Shown here piece after piece: positions 42,337 to 50,964 of a stretch of DNA of 64,000 nucleotides; the first letter of the stretch is position 1; each line of letters starts with the position of its first letter. Origin of the DNA: Prauserella alba. GTDB lineage: Bacteria; Actinomycetota; Actinomycetes; Mycobacteriales; Pseudonocardiaceae. Location: positions 1 through 64,000 of the forward strand of contig NZ_JAMTCH010000007.1 of the NCBI RefSeq assembly GCF_024171735.1, written 5' to 3'. The notes beneath the pieces are model-generated. The model saw only the letters and a program-made list of their open reading frames with translations, was not told the origin of the DNA and made no database searches. A program made the translations under genes and the position numbers.

Positions 42337-43874
42337 ATCTCCCGCACGATCAACACACAGAGCGCGACGACCAGCAGATCGCGCACCACGACCGTCGCCA
42401 GGAACCAGTCGTCGGGCAGGCCCTTGTCCTCGACGTCGACGTAGGACAGCATTCGTGGCGCCCACACGAGCGCGTCGACGAGCATCCAGCTCAGCAGCAG
42501 CCGCCAGCGCGGGATCGCGAGCACCGCCAGCGGCACCAGCCACAGCGAGTACTGCGGACTCCACACCTTGTTCGTCAGCAGGAACACGGCCACGACGAGG
42601 AAACACAGTTGCGCCAGCCGCGGGCGTCGCGGTGCGGTCAGGGCCACGTACGCGACGCCGAGGCAGCCCAGCAGGAACAACGCGCCGCTGACGGTGTTGA
42701 GCACACTCGGTGTCTCGCCGGCTTCGAGTGGTCCGTCGAACCCGGCCCACCCCGTGAAGTACGAGATCACGTTGTAGATCGAGTCCGGGTCCATGGGGCG
42801 TTCGGTGTTGAGGCGGAAGAACTCGCGCCAGCCCTCGGTGAAGGCGGCGAGGAACGGCAGGTTCACCACCAGCCAGGTGCCCGCGGAGACCAGGGTCGTC
42901 CTGAGCCAGTCGCCGGTTCTGCCCGCCCGGATGCACAACACGAGCAGTGGGCCCAGAAGCAGCAGCGGATACAGCTTCGCCGCCGCCCCGAGGCCCAGGA
43001 GCACGCCCGCGACGACGGGTCTGTGACGGCTCCAGGCGAGCAGCCCGCACATGGCCAGCGCAACGGCGAGCGTGTCGAAGTTGGTGAACGCGTGCACGAC
43101 GACCAGCGGCGAGATCGCCACCAGCGCCGCGTCCCACGGTCTGCGCCGGGCGATGCGCGCAGTGGCCCAGATCGTCGTCAGCCAGGCGGCGGCCAGCAGC
43201 AGCGCCGTGATGTTGAAGTACACCGCCACCGGCAGTGCCCCTGGCAACAGGCCCCTGTCGGCGACCCCCACCCAGCCGTGCGTGAGTTTCGCGTTGACCC
43301 ACTGGAACAGCCCGGTCAGCACCGGGTACTCCATGTAGCGGCGTTGGAACTCTCCCTCGCCGACCTCTTCGCTCCAGTGCGTGACGTACGGGAACGTGTC
43401 CGGCTGGTCGAGACGTTCGGCGGTGTACAGCGGGACGATGTCGGAATAGCACATCGCCACGTACTGGCGGTTCGACTGCCAGTCCAGCTGCAGGTTGCCC
43501 GCGGCGTCCTCGTACTGCTGGATGCAGGCGGCCTTGCCGAACCACGACAGCATCAGCGCGATCACGCCGAGCAGCAGCCCGACCCGCAGTGGCGACCAGA
43601 ACCAGTGCCTGCCGACGGCCGCGTGTTCGCCCAGCGGGCCGCCGAGCGGCGTGGTGGCTTTCGCGGCCAGCGGGTCGGTGTGGCTCGGGATCACCCGCTG
43701 TGACGGGTCCAGCGACGCCGTCTCGGGGGTCCCGGCCGGTTCAGCGCCGGCCGGTTCGGACGCGGCGGGGTCCGCATCGACCGTGCCCGGCGGATCCGGC
43801 TCGTCGCCGGAGCCGTTGTCCGTTCCGCCCGCCGAGCAGGCGTGCGACGAGGAAGAAGGCGTATCGCTGGGCAC
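42075..43874 (-). CDS. GT87-family mannosyltransferase-like membrane protein (2, Rv0051-like)
   Basis: A 599-residue polytopic protein with a 95-residue Pro/Ala/Asp-rich N-terminal tail, then about ten membrane segments. CYSDIVPLYTAERLDQPDTF, MEYPVLTGLFQW, GAAAKLYPLLLLGPLLVLC and KVWSPQYSLWLVPLAVLA match GT87. By position after ponA it corresponds to mycobacterial Rv0051, as I recall. The C-terminal 85 residues are low complexity and are coded on the strand opposite the C-terminus of the other GT87 gene (42075-42336). The two proteins share architecture and are probably distant paralogues. Confidence 0.83.
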   Translation of the reverse strand: MPSDTPSSSSHACSAGGTDNGSGDEPDPPGTVDADPAASEPAGAEPAGTPETASLDPSQRVIPSHTDPLAAKATTPLGGPLGEHAAVGRHWFWSPLRVGLLLGVIALMLSWFGKAACIQQYEDAAGNLQLDWQSNRQYVAMCYSDIVPLYTAERLDQPDTFPYVTHWSEEVGEGEFQRRYMEYPVLTGLFQWVNAKLTHGWVGVADRGLLPGALPVAVYFNITALLLAAAWLTTIWATARIARRRPWDAALVAISPLVVVHAFTNFDTLAVALAMCGLLAWSRHRPVVAGVLLGLGAAAKLYPLLLLGPLLVLCIRAGRTGDWLRTTLVSAGTWLVVNLPFLAAFTEGWREFFRLNTERPMDPDSIYNVISYFTGWAGFDGPLEAGETPSVLNTVSGALFLLGCLGVAYVALTAPRRPRLAQLCFLVVAVFLLTNKVWSPQYSLWLVPLAVLAIPRWRLLLSWMLVDALVWAPRMLSYVDVEDKGLPDDWFLATVVVRDLLVVALCVLIVREIYRPSADPVRCPSGPGSGDDDPMGGVLSGARDAVVLPRVSSLLRRGPARSSAESASAPGTSRGGASNGEPASTGESGSKGESWSNGP

Positions 43875-43938
43875 GCGTCGGATGTTACAAGCGGTAGCCG
43901 TGACGCTCCTGTAATGCGTCTCCCGCGATGCGGCCGTG

Positions 43939-43980
43939 CTTCCCGGGCCCTGGTCCGGACGAGGACCAGGGCCCGGGAAG
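43939..43980 (-). terminator. Terminator hairpin after the class A PBP gene
   Basis: A perfect 18-bp stem (CTTCCCGGGCCCTGGTCC and its complement) with a 6-nt loop, 24 bp after the PBP stop on the minus strand and 65 bp before the GT87 start. No T-tract. It would end ponA transcription before the GT87 gene or act as an mRNA stabiliser. Confidence 0.75.
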
Positions 43981-44003
43981 CGTGGCGATACGGCCGGGTC
44001 GGA

Positions 44004-47000
44004 TCAGCCGCCCGGCGGACCGCCGCCGTTGCCGTTGCCGTTGGCGGTGTCCGGGTCGTCCGCGCCGCCGCCCAGCCAGCCGCCGCCGTCGTCCTCACTC
44101 TCGGTGGGCTCGGCCGGGGAACTCGGCTCGGACGGCCGCCCGTGCGACGGTGGCGCCGACGACCGCGGAGGCGGGGACGGCGTGCTGCTCGGCTTCTGGC
44201 TGGTCGATTCCTGGGTGGAGGAGGGTTGCTCCGGTTCCTCCGGCGTGGCCGACGAGTCGTCCGTGACGGGTGCCTGAGCGGGCCCGAAGATCTCGTCGGC
44301 GGACAGGTCGCTGAACTCCTCGGGATCGAGCGGTTCGAGGTAGCGGTTCATGAACTCTTCCCAGATCGACCCCGGAAGACCGCTGCCGTAGATCGGGCTG
44401 CCGGCCGCGTCGCGGATCGGCTCGCCCCGGCCGGTGCCGACCCACGCGGACGCCGAGATCTGCGGCGAGTAGCCCACCATCCACGCCTGCGAGTTCTCGT
44501 CGGACTCGACGTCACCCTGGTCGTACTGGTGCGTACCGGTCTTGCCCGCGCACGAGTGATCGCCGGGGCACGACAGGTCCGAACCGGGCAGTACGTCGAT
44601 CATCGACTCGGTGACGTTGCGCGAGATCTGCCGGTTCTTCTCCGGATCGGAGTCGAAGGCCTGCTCGCCCTTCTTCGCCGCAGGCGTCGTCTCGTCGAAC
44701 AGCACCTCGCCGTCGGATGTTTCCAGCTTGGCCACGAAGTGGGTGTCGCGCTGGATGCCGTCGGCTGCGAACGTCGCGTACGCGCCTGCCATGTCCGTCG
44801 GCGTGACCTGGGTCTGGCCACCGCCGATGGAGATGTTGCCGTCGAGGCTGCCCATCGTCGGCTTCTCGCCGTGCTTCTCCGGGATGCCCGCGGCCTGCGC
44901 GGCCTCGGCCACCGCGCGGGGACCGACGTCGTTGGTCACCATGTCGTAGAACACGGTGTTGATGGAGCGTTCCATCGCTTCGCGGACCGTGCACGGGTTG
45001 CACTCCACGCCGCTCGAGTTGCCGACGGTGACGGTGCCGAACTGCCGCGGTGAGCTGCCGTCGTAGGTCGAGTACAGGCCCTTCTCGCCCTGCTGCAGCA
45101 ACGCCGTGAAGTCGAACGGTTTGAACGACGATCCGGGGTTGCGCTGGACGTTGCCCCAGTCCATCTCGTCGACACCGGGTTCGTTCGGACCGCCGTAGTA
45201 GGCACGTACCCCGCCGCTCTTCGGGTCGACGGCGACGAGCGCCTTGCGAAGCTCCTTCGGCTGATCCTTCATCACCTCGTTGACCGATTCCTTGGCCGCC
45301 TTCTGGGCCCGTTTGTCGATCGTGGTGTAGATCTTGTAGCCGCCGGTCTGGATCTTCTCCTGCGAGTAGCCCTTCGCGGCGAGTTCGGCCATCACCCGGT
45401 TCTTGATGAACGCGTCAGGGCCCGTCAGCGCCTCCGGCCTCGCCTTCTCGTCGGGGATCAGCTGCGGCGGTTTCGCGGCGTTGCGCTCCTGCTTGGACAG
45501 CCACTTGTTGGCCACCATCTGGTCCATCACGTAGGACCAGCGTTGCTCCCGGACCTGTTCGTCCTCGACCCGGCCCGGCTGCTGGATCATCCCCGCCAGC
45601 AGCGCCGCCTCCGAGGCGTTCAGGTCCTTCGCGCTCTTGCCGTAGTACGACTGTGCCGCCGTCTCGATGCCGTACGCACCGCGTCCGAAGTAGATGGTGT
45701 TCAGGTACGCGGTGATGATCTCGGCCTTGGACTGCTCGTTGTTCATCTTGAACGACTTGACGAGCTCGGTCCATTTCCGCGTGTACGAGTATTCGTCGTT
45801 GTCGGTCGCGACCTTGACGTACTGCTGGCTGATGGTCGAACCACCGCCGGTGCCACCCGTCGCCTGGTTCCACACGGCGCGCAGGATGCCCGTGACGTCG
45901 AAGCCCGAGTTGGTCTCGAACGTGGCGTCCTCCGCCGCGTACGCCGCGTGCTTGACGGTGTCCGGGATGTCCTCCGGTTGCAGGATGACGCGCCTGCCCT
46001 CGGGAGGCGCCTCCTCGGCCATCTTCTCGCCGCCCGCGTAGTAGTAGTTGACGACCTTGCCCTGCTGGGCGGCCACCTCTTCCGGCGTCGGCACGTCGAC
46101 CATGAAGTACGTCACGACGAACGCGATCGCGGGCAGTACGACGAACACGCCGACACCGGCGTAGATCGTGCGCCGGATCCGCCGCCAGCGGCGCTTCTTG
46201 CGCTGGGCGGGGGTGAGGAGCTTCTTGCCCTTGCGGCCGGTGGGTTCCTCGTCGTCGGGTCCGACGCCGCCCTCGGCGTGTGAGGCCGAGGCCGCCGGCG
46301 CCACGTCGTCCGAGAAGCCGTCCTCGTCGTAGGCGCCGGTGAGCGGGTCGGCCCGGTAGGCCTCATGGCCGTACGGGTCGGAGTAGTCACGCCTGCCGTA
46401 ACCCTGGTGTGTGATCAGTCCCGGGTCGGGCTGTTCGGACGCGTGCGCCGCGTATCCGCCCGCGGCCGCGCCCGCCGCGCCGGCACCGGCCGCTCCCGCC
46501 GCCGCGGCACCGGGGCGGCGGGAGCGCTCCCCGGGGTGTCCCTCGGGACGGCGGTCGTCGGGCCTGCGCTGTTGGTCGGGGCGGCGCGGGCCGGGCTCGC
46601 GCTGCTCGCCGGGACGCTGATCCGGATGGCGCTGGTCGTCCGGACCACGCTGCCCGCGGCGGGACTGGTCCGCACCACCGGGCGGTGGCGCCTGCCTGCG
46701 GCGCGGATCCTGCTGCGGGTCAACCGGGCGGCCCTGCCGTTCGGGTGGCCGCTGCGACTCGGGAGGGCGCTGCGACTCGGGGGGCCGCTGTCCTTCGGGT
46801 GGCCGCTGGGGCTGCCGGGGCGGCCTGCCTTCGGGTGAGGCGTGCCTGCCGCCGCGGTCGCTCTCGGCGTCCGGCCAAGCGGGCGGCGGCTGCTGTCCGG
46901 GGTTGCGGGGCTGCCCGGACTGCTGCGGTGGCCTGCCGGCCTGTGGGCCGCCCCGGGGCTGCCGCGGCTGGTCGGGTTGCCCGGGTTGCTGGGGCCCGCG

Positions 47001-47303
47001 GGGAGGCTGCTGACCGGAGTCCTGCGGCGGGCGCTGGCCGCGCGGTGGCTGTCCCTCCTGCGGCGGACGCTGGTGCTGCGGCGGCCGCGGGGGGCGCTGG
47101 GGATGCTGCTGCCCTGGCTGCTGAGGCGGCCCGGATCGCCGAGGCTGATCGCCCTGCGGTGCCTGTCGCGGCCCACGCGGAGGTCTCGGCGGTTCGTCCG
47201 CTCCGTCACCGGGCCATTGCGGAGCGTCACCGGCGTCGGGGCGCCGGGGGCGCTGGCGGCCCGGTTCCTGTTCCGGCCAGCCGTGATTTCCCTGGTCGTT
47301 CAC
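44004..47303 (-). CDS. Class A penicillin-binding protein (PonA1-like)
   Basis: Bifunctional peptidoglycan glycosyltransferase/transpeptidase, 1,099 residues. Residues 1-375 are an unusually long cytoplasmic tail rich in Pro, Gln, Gly and Arg. One membrane helix lies at about 380-402. The GT51 domain has EDATFETNSGFD near 458 and GGSTISQQYVKVA near 488. The transpeptidase has the active-site SSFK near 726 (SxxK), SINTVF (SxN) near 781 and KTGT near 923. A Ser/Pro/Thr/Glu-rich tail ends in a Gly/Asn tract. It builds the cell wall, probably with the elongation or division machinery via its tail (inference). The DUF5318 gene is upstream on the same strand. Confidence 0.93.
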   Translation of the reverse strand: MNDQGNHGWPEQEPGRQRPRRPDAGDAPQWPGDGADEPPRPPRGPRQAPQGDQPRRSGPPQQPGQQHPQRPPRPPQHQRPPQEGQPPRGQRPPQDSGQQPPRGPQQPGQPDQPRQPRGGPQAGRPPQQSGQPRNPGQQPPPAWPDAESDRGGRHASPEGRPPRQPQRPPEGQRPPESQRPPESQRPPERQGRPVDPQQDPRRRQAPPPGGADQSRRGQRGPDDQRHPDQRPGEQREPGPRRPDQQRRPDDRRPEGHPGERSRRPGAAAAGAAGAGAAGAAAGGYAAHASEQPDPGLITHQGYGRRDYSDPYGHEAYRADPLTGAYDEDGFSDDVAPAASASHAEGGVGPDDEEPTGRKGKKLLTPAQRKKRRWRRIRRTIYAGVGVFVVLPAIAFVVTYFMVDVPTPEEVAAQQGKVVNYYYAGGEKMAEEAPPEGRRVILQPEDIPDTVKHAAYAAEDATFETNSGFDVTGILRAVWNQATGGTGGGSTISQQYVKVATDNDEYSYTRKWTELVKSFKMNNEQSKAEIITAYLNTIYFGRGAYGIETAAQSYYGKSAKDLNASEAALLAGMIQQPGRVEDEQVREQRWSYVMDQMVANKWLSKQERNAAKPPQLIPDEKARPEALTGPDAFIKNRVMAELAAKGYSQEKIQTGGYKIYTTIDKRAQKAAKESVNEVMKDQPKELRKALVAVDPKSGGVRAYYGGPNEPGVDEMDWGNVQRNPGSSFKPFDFTALLQQGEKGLYSTYDGSSPRQFGTVTVGNSSGVECNPCTVREAMERSINTVFYDMVTNDVGPRAVAEAAQAAGIPEKHGEKPTMGSLDGNISIGGGQTQVTPTDMAGAYATFAADGIQRDTHFVAKLETSDGEVLFDETTPAAKKGEQAFDSDPEKNRQISRNVTESMIDVLPGSDLSCPGDHSCAGKTGTHQYDQGDVESDENSQAWMVGYSPQISASAWVGTGRGEPIRDAAGSPIYGSGLPGSIWEEFMNRYLEPLDPEEFSDLSADEIFGPAQAPVTDDSSATPEEPEQPSSTQESTSQKPSSTPSPPPRSSAPPSHGRPSEPSSPAEPTESEDDGGGWLGGGADDPDTANGNGNGGGPPGG

Positions 47304-47417
47304 TCAAGACCCTCCCAGATCGGCGCGTCGGGGAACGCCGTTCTGCGGACCCAACCCTCTCGTGTGAGCGGCCGGGGACACCTTGGCCCCGGCCGCGTGG
47401 TCGCGGTCGTCACGTCG

Positions 47418-47837
47418 TCACTGTCCCGCGGTCCTCCGTGTGTTCCGCGTAGGGCGGGGAACCCGCTCCGGTGTCTCGGCCGTCCCGAGGACGTATGAGA
47501 GCACCAAGTGGTTCCACGCGCACGCGCGGCAGACCTCTACGACGTAGACGGTGAACTCGGCGAAAAGCAAGGCCATGCGCTCGAGTTCGTCCGGCTTCCT
47601 CGCCGAACCCGCTGCGTGCTTGAGCTCGTCGCCGAACACCCAGCTGACCTGCGCCAGGGAGTGCTTGCCGCACACCGGGCAGGCGTCGTCGTCAGGCACG
47701 CCGTGGAATTTGGCTGCCTGCAGCAACTGCGGGGTGGCGTCGCAGACGTCCATGGCGCTGGCCCGTCCCGTCCGGAACTCGGCCAGCAACGCACGGCGCT
47801 GAAGCGCGTAGTCGACGACTTGCCGCTGGTTCTGCAC
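47418..47837 (-). CDS. DUF5318 family zinc-ribbon protein
   Basis: A 139-residue protein from GTG 47837 (MQNQRQVVDYALQRRALLAE). Two CxxC pairs, CPVCGKHS and CRACAWNHL, probably hold a zinc ion. From memory this is the Rv0049-like DUF5318 family found next to ponA1 in mycobacteria; the function is unknown. It lies 114 bp upstream of the PBP gene in the same direction and is divergent from padR. Confidence 0.82.
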   Translation of the reverse strand: MQNQRQVVDYALQRRALLAEFRTGRASAMDVCDATPQLLQAAKFHGVPDDDACPVCGKHSLAQVSWVFGDELKHAAGSARKPDELERMALLFAEFTVYVVEVCRACAWNHLVLSYVLGTAETPERVPRPTRNTRRTAGQ

Positions 47838-48001
47838 CTCAACAGAGTACGTGGTTCCCGACGATTGGCCACGGGCCGTTCGACGTGAGGCGCTGCCGCG
47901 GCGAGGCGACACGCCGCCGCAGCGGATAACGGTCGGATGACGGTTGATTGTTGTCAGAGTGACTCCGCGGTTAGTTACGCCACTGCGATGTATCAACGCG
48001 A

Positions 48002-48007
48002 TATAAT
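48002..48007 (+). promoter_or_regulatory. Candidate -10 box of padR-ino1
   Basis: An exact TATAAT hexamer in GC-rich DNA, 97 bp before the padR start. No good -35 box is seen at 17 bp. Flanking ATGTA (47988-47992) and TACAT could form a loose inverted repeat around it, but the 22-bp spacing is longer than usual PadR operators (ATGT-N8-ACAT). Confidence 0.4.
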
Positions 48008-48104
48008 GAGCCGGTACATTGGGTCGTAGTCATCCGGTGGTGCTGGTCACCAGCCAGGGCGCAACGCCGGGCGACGCCGATTCGTTCCCGAAGGGGGTGC
48101 CCGT

Positions 48105-48749
48105 GTGCTCGAGTTCGCAATTCTCGGTCTGTTGCACGAGGCCCCTATGCACGGCTATGTGCTGCGGAAACGCCTCCACGAATCGTTGGGGATGTTCCGC
48201 ACGTTCAGCTACGGATCGCTGTATCCGACACTGCGCCGGATGCAGCGGGCCGGCTGGATCGCCGAGGACACGGCCGAGGCGGACGCCGCGGCCGGCCCGG
48301 CGAGCGCCCCCGCGCAGGCTGCGCACGCCTCCGCCACGACGCCGTGGAACCGCAGGGCGAGCAAGTCCAAGCGCGTGTACAAGCTCACGGCGGAGGGCAA
48401 GGAGCGGTTCGGCGAACTGCTCGCCGACGCCGGTCCTCAGACATGGGACGACGAGGGTTTCGGCGTCCATCTGACGTTCTTCTCACGCACGCCCGCCGAT
48501 GTCCGTATGCGGATCCTGGAGGGCAGGCGCAGGCGGGTCGAGGAGCGCCGCGAAGGTCTTCGGGCAGCGTTGGCCAGGGCCGAGGAAAAGATCGATCGCT
48601 ACACCCGCGAGCTGCACGAGTTGGGACTCGAGACCAGCGAGCGGGAGGTGCGCTGGCTCAACGAGCTCATCGCGCATGAAAAAGCCGAGCAGGAGACGTC
48701 GACACAGGCGACCACTCGGCGTGACCCAGGTAGTACGGAACACGAGTAA
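48105..48749 (+). CDS. PadR family transcriptional regulator
   Basis: A 214-residue winged-helix regulator. The HTH is [23 protein letters not shown] and [27 protein letters not shown] forms the wing. An Ala/Pro-rich insert at about 55-80 is an addition. The C-terminal helical part ([22 protein letters not shown]) is the dimerisation segment. It is 13 bp upstream of ino1, an arrangement also found in mycobacteria (Rv0047c-ino1), so it probably regulates inositol synthesis. GTG 48105 follows AAGGGGGTG. Confidence 0.9.
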   Translation: MLEFAILGLLHEAPMHGYVLRKRLHESLGMFRTFSYGSLYPTLRRMQRAGWIAEDTAEADAAAGPASAPAQAAHASATTPWNRRASKSKRVYKLTAEGKERFGELLADAGPQTWDDEGFGVHLTFFSRTPADVRMRILEGRRRRVEERREGLRAALARAEEKIDRYTRELHELGLETSEREVRWLNELIAHEKAEQETSTQATTRRDPGSTEHE

Positions 48750-48762
48750 GGGAGATACCGGC

Positions 48763-49851
48763 ATGGGCGAGAATCGCCGCGTGAGGGTGGCCATCGCGGG
48801 TGTTGGCAACTGTGCGGCCTCGCTGGTTCAGGGTGTGCACTACTACCGCGACGCCGACAAGGGTTCGCGTGTTCCCGGCTTGATGCACGTCCAGTTCGGC
48901 GGCTATCACATCAGTGACATCGACTTCGTCGCCGCGTTCGACGTGGACGCCAAGAAGGTCGGCCAGGACCTGTCCGAGGCCGTTCTCGCCAGTGAGAACA
49001 ACACGATCAAGATCTGTGACGTGCCGCCGCTCGGTGTGCCCGTGCAGCGGGGCCACACGCTCGACGGGCTCGGCAAGTACTACCGCGAGACCATCGAGGA
49101 GTCCGACGAGGCGCCGGTCGACGTCGTCGCCGCGCTGAAGGCCGCCGAGGTCGACGTGCTGGTGTCGTACCTGCCGGTGGGTTCGACGGAGGCGACCGAG
49201 TTCTACGCGCAGGCCGCCATCGACGCGGGTGTCGCGTTCGTCAACGCCATCCCGGTCTTCATCGCCTCCGACCCGGTGTGGGCGGAGAAGTTCGAGAAGG
49301 CCGGCGTGCCGATCGTCGGTGACGACATCAAGTCGCAGGTCGGCGCGACGATCACGCACCGGGTGCTGGCGAAGCTGTTCGAGGACCGTGGGGTGCAGCT
49401 CGACCGCACCATGCAGCTGAACGTCGGCGGCAACATGGACTTCCTCAACATGAAGGAGAACGAGCGTCTCGAGTCGAAGAAGATCTCGAAGACGCAGGCC
49501 GTCACCTCGCAGGTCGAGCGCGACATGGGCAAGTCGAACGTGCACGTCGGCCCTTCGGACCACGTCGCGTGGCTGTCCGACCGCAAGTGGGCCTACGTGC
49601 GGCTCGAGGGCCGCGCCTTCGGCGACGCGCCGCTGAACATGGAGTACAAGCTCGAGGTGTGGGACTCCCCCAACTCGGCGGGCATCATCATCGACGCGCT
49701 GCGGGCGGCGAAGATCGCCAAGGACCGCGGCTTCGGTGGTCCGGTGCTGTCGGCGTCCTCGTACTTCATGAAGTCGCCGCCGGTGCAGTACGACGACTGG
49801 ACGGCCCGCGACGCGGTGGAGAAGTTCATCGACCCCGAGGGCGACAAGTAG
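48763..49851 (+). CDS. ino1: Inositol-3-phosphate synthase
   Basis: Converts glucose-6-phosphate to 1L-myo-inositol-3-phosphate using NAD, feeding phosphatidylinositol, PIMs and mycothiol; 362 residues as in actinobacteria. The NAD-binding [16 protein letters not shown] is at residues 9-24. Substrate-site blocks include [35 protein letters not shown] and [23 protein letters not shown] lies 7 nt before ATG 48763. A terminator hairpin with T-tract follows at 49912. Transcribed with padR. Confidence 0.95.
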   Translation: MGENRRVRVAIAGVGNCAASLVQGVHYYRDADKGSRVPGLMHVQFGGYHISDIDFVAAFDVDAKKVGQDLSEAVLASENNTIKICDVPPLGVPVQRGHTLDGLGKYYRETIEESDEAPVDVVAALKAAEVDVLVSYLPVGSTEATEFYAQAAIDAGVAFVNAIPVFIASDPVWAEKFEKAGVPIVGDDIKSQVGATITHRVLAKLFEDRGVQLDRTMQLNVGGNMDFLNMKENERLESKKISKTQAVTSQVERDMGKSNVHVGPSDHVAWLSDRKWAYVRLEGRAFGDAPLNMEYKLEVWDSPNSAGIIIDALRAAKIAKDRGFGGPVLSASSYFMKSPPVQYDDWTARDAVEKFIDPEGDK

Positions 49852-49911
49852 GCACGACCGCGATTCTCCCGTGCGTGAGGTGGAGCCGCGGGAGACGAAC
49901 GTTTCGGTGAG

Positions 49912-49943
49912 CGGAGCGGGTGCGGTCGCGCCCGCTCCGTTTT
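49912..49943 (+). terminator. Intrinsic terminator of padR-ino1
   Basis: Stem CGGAGCGGG/CCCGCTCCG with an inner loop (tgcggtcgcg) followed by TTTTC. It lies 60 bp after the ino1 stop and is one of few hairpins here with a T-tract. Confidence 0.8.
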
Positions 49944-49944
49944 C

Positions 49945-50022
49945 GCGTGTCCTGCGCTCGGCCCCGCGTGTTCCGCATTCGGTACGCCGTGTCCTGCGCT
50001 CAGTCACGCGTGTTCTGCACTC
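49945..50022. repeat. 21-bp tandem repeat (GCGTGTCCTGCGCTC core)
   Basis: Four units with cores at 49945-49959, 49966-49980, 49986-50001 and 50008-50022 of the GCGTGTYCYGCRYTC type. It lies between the ino1 terminator and the convergent phosphatase gene. Untranslated; no function seen. Confidence 0.65.
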
Positions 50023-50119
50023 CCGTCTTCCGGCCACCGCCTCCGATGACGCGGCACTCGCGATTGCGTCGTCGCGAGCGCTGCGGTCCCGACCGGCGAG
50101 CGCCGCTCGGGCTGCCCAG

Positions 50120-50761
50120 CTACAACCCCAGCGCGGCGGGCAGTTCGGTGATGCCGTCGAGGGTGTGGTGCGTCCTGGCGACGACCGTCTCGTCCGGTGG
50201 GTAGTGCGGATTGGGCACCGTGAACACGGTCATGCCTGCGGCCAATGCCGCCTGTAGTCCACTGGTCGAGTCCTCGACGGCCGCGCAGTCCCGCGCGGCA
50301 ATCCCCAATTGCGACGCCGCTTCGAGGTAGACGTCGGGTGCCGGCTTGCCCTTGGCGACCTGTTCGCTCGACACCGCCACCGGCACCCGCTCGGCCAACC
50401 CGGTGGCGGCCAGGAATGACTCGATGAGCACCGGCGGTGACGAGCTGGCGATGGCCACCGGGTATCGCGAGGCGACCCGGTTCAGCGTCTCGGGCGCGCC
50501 CGGCAGCACGGGTGGTGCGCCCGCGTAGCGGTTGCGCATCTCGTCGATCACCGTGCGGGCCACCTCGTCGGGCGTGAGCTCGACGCCGACCTCGGTGACG
50601 AGGTATTCGGCCCATTCCGGGGTGCTCATGCCCTGCATCGCGCGGGTGGCCTCGCCGTTCCAGGTGCCGCCGTGTTCGGCGGCCACCGACCGCCGGACCT
50701 CGTCCCACAGCTGCTCGGAGTCGACGAGTACTCCGTCCATGTCGAACACGACCGCCTGCAT
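50120..50761 (-). CDS. HAD family phosphatase (beta-phosphoglucomutase-like)
   Basis: A 213-residue haloacid-dehalogenase-type enzyme. Motif I is VVFDMDGVLVDSE (nucleophile D7, acid D9), motif II the S in IASSSPP, motif III K in GKPAPDVYLEAA and motif IV AVEDSTSGLQAA. The helical cap (residues about 15-80) is type C1, as in phosphoglycolate phosphatases and beta-phosphoglucomutases. It dephosphorylates an unknown sugar phosphate or metabolite. Convergent with ino1. Confidence 0.88.
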   Translation of the reverse strand: MQAVVFDMDGVLVDSEQLWDEVRRSVAAEHGGTWNGEATRAMQGMSTPEWAEYLVTEVGVELTPDEVARTVIDEMRNRYAGAPPVLPGAPETLNRVASRYPVAIASSSPPVLIESFLAATGLAERVPVAVSSEQVAKGKPAPDVYLEAASQLGIAARDCAAVEDSTSGLQAALAAGMTVFTVPNPHYPPDETVVARTHHTLDGITELPAALGL

Positions 50762-50876
50762 GACTGAATCCTAGGCAGTCACGCGACACATGTCCCGTCG
50801 CACGGCGGTGGGCGACGGGCCGGCTGACCCGCGGCGGGCTTCGGAGCGTCCCCGAGTGCGTGAGCGAACTTACTTC

Positions 50877-50909
50877 GCATACCTAAGCTATTTTGATTAG
50901 CATAGCTAA
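50877..50909. promoter_or_regulatory. Candidate iron box (DtxR/IdeR-type) upstream of MFS gene
   Basis: An AT-rich segment with TTAGCATAGCTAA at 50897-50909 and a direct repeat GCATACCTAA/GCATAGCTAA at 50877 and 50900. The TTAG...CTAA symmetry resembles the IdeR/DmdR iron box (TTAGGTTAG-type), but only partly. It lies 56 bp before the MFS start. Confidence 0.45.
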
Positions 50910-50964
50910 CTGGAACGTTCGCTCCGGACACCACATCGACATCCGCATCAGGAGGTTCGCGCCG

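Noticed and set aside
45920-45940. Histidine replaced by Asn in the first GT51 motif of the PBP (EDATFETNSG)
   Set aside because: Asn at this place is, as I recall, common in actinobacterial class A PBPs, so it is not a defect.
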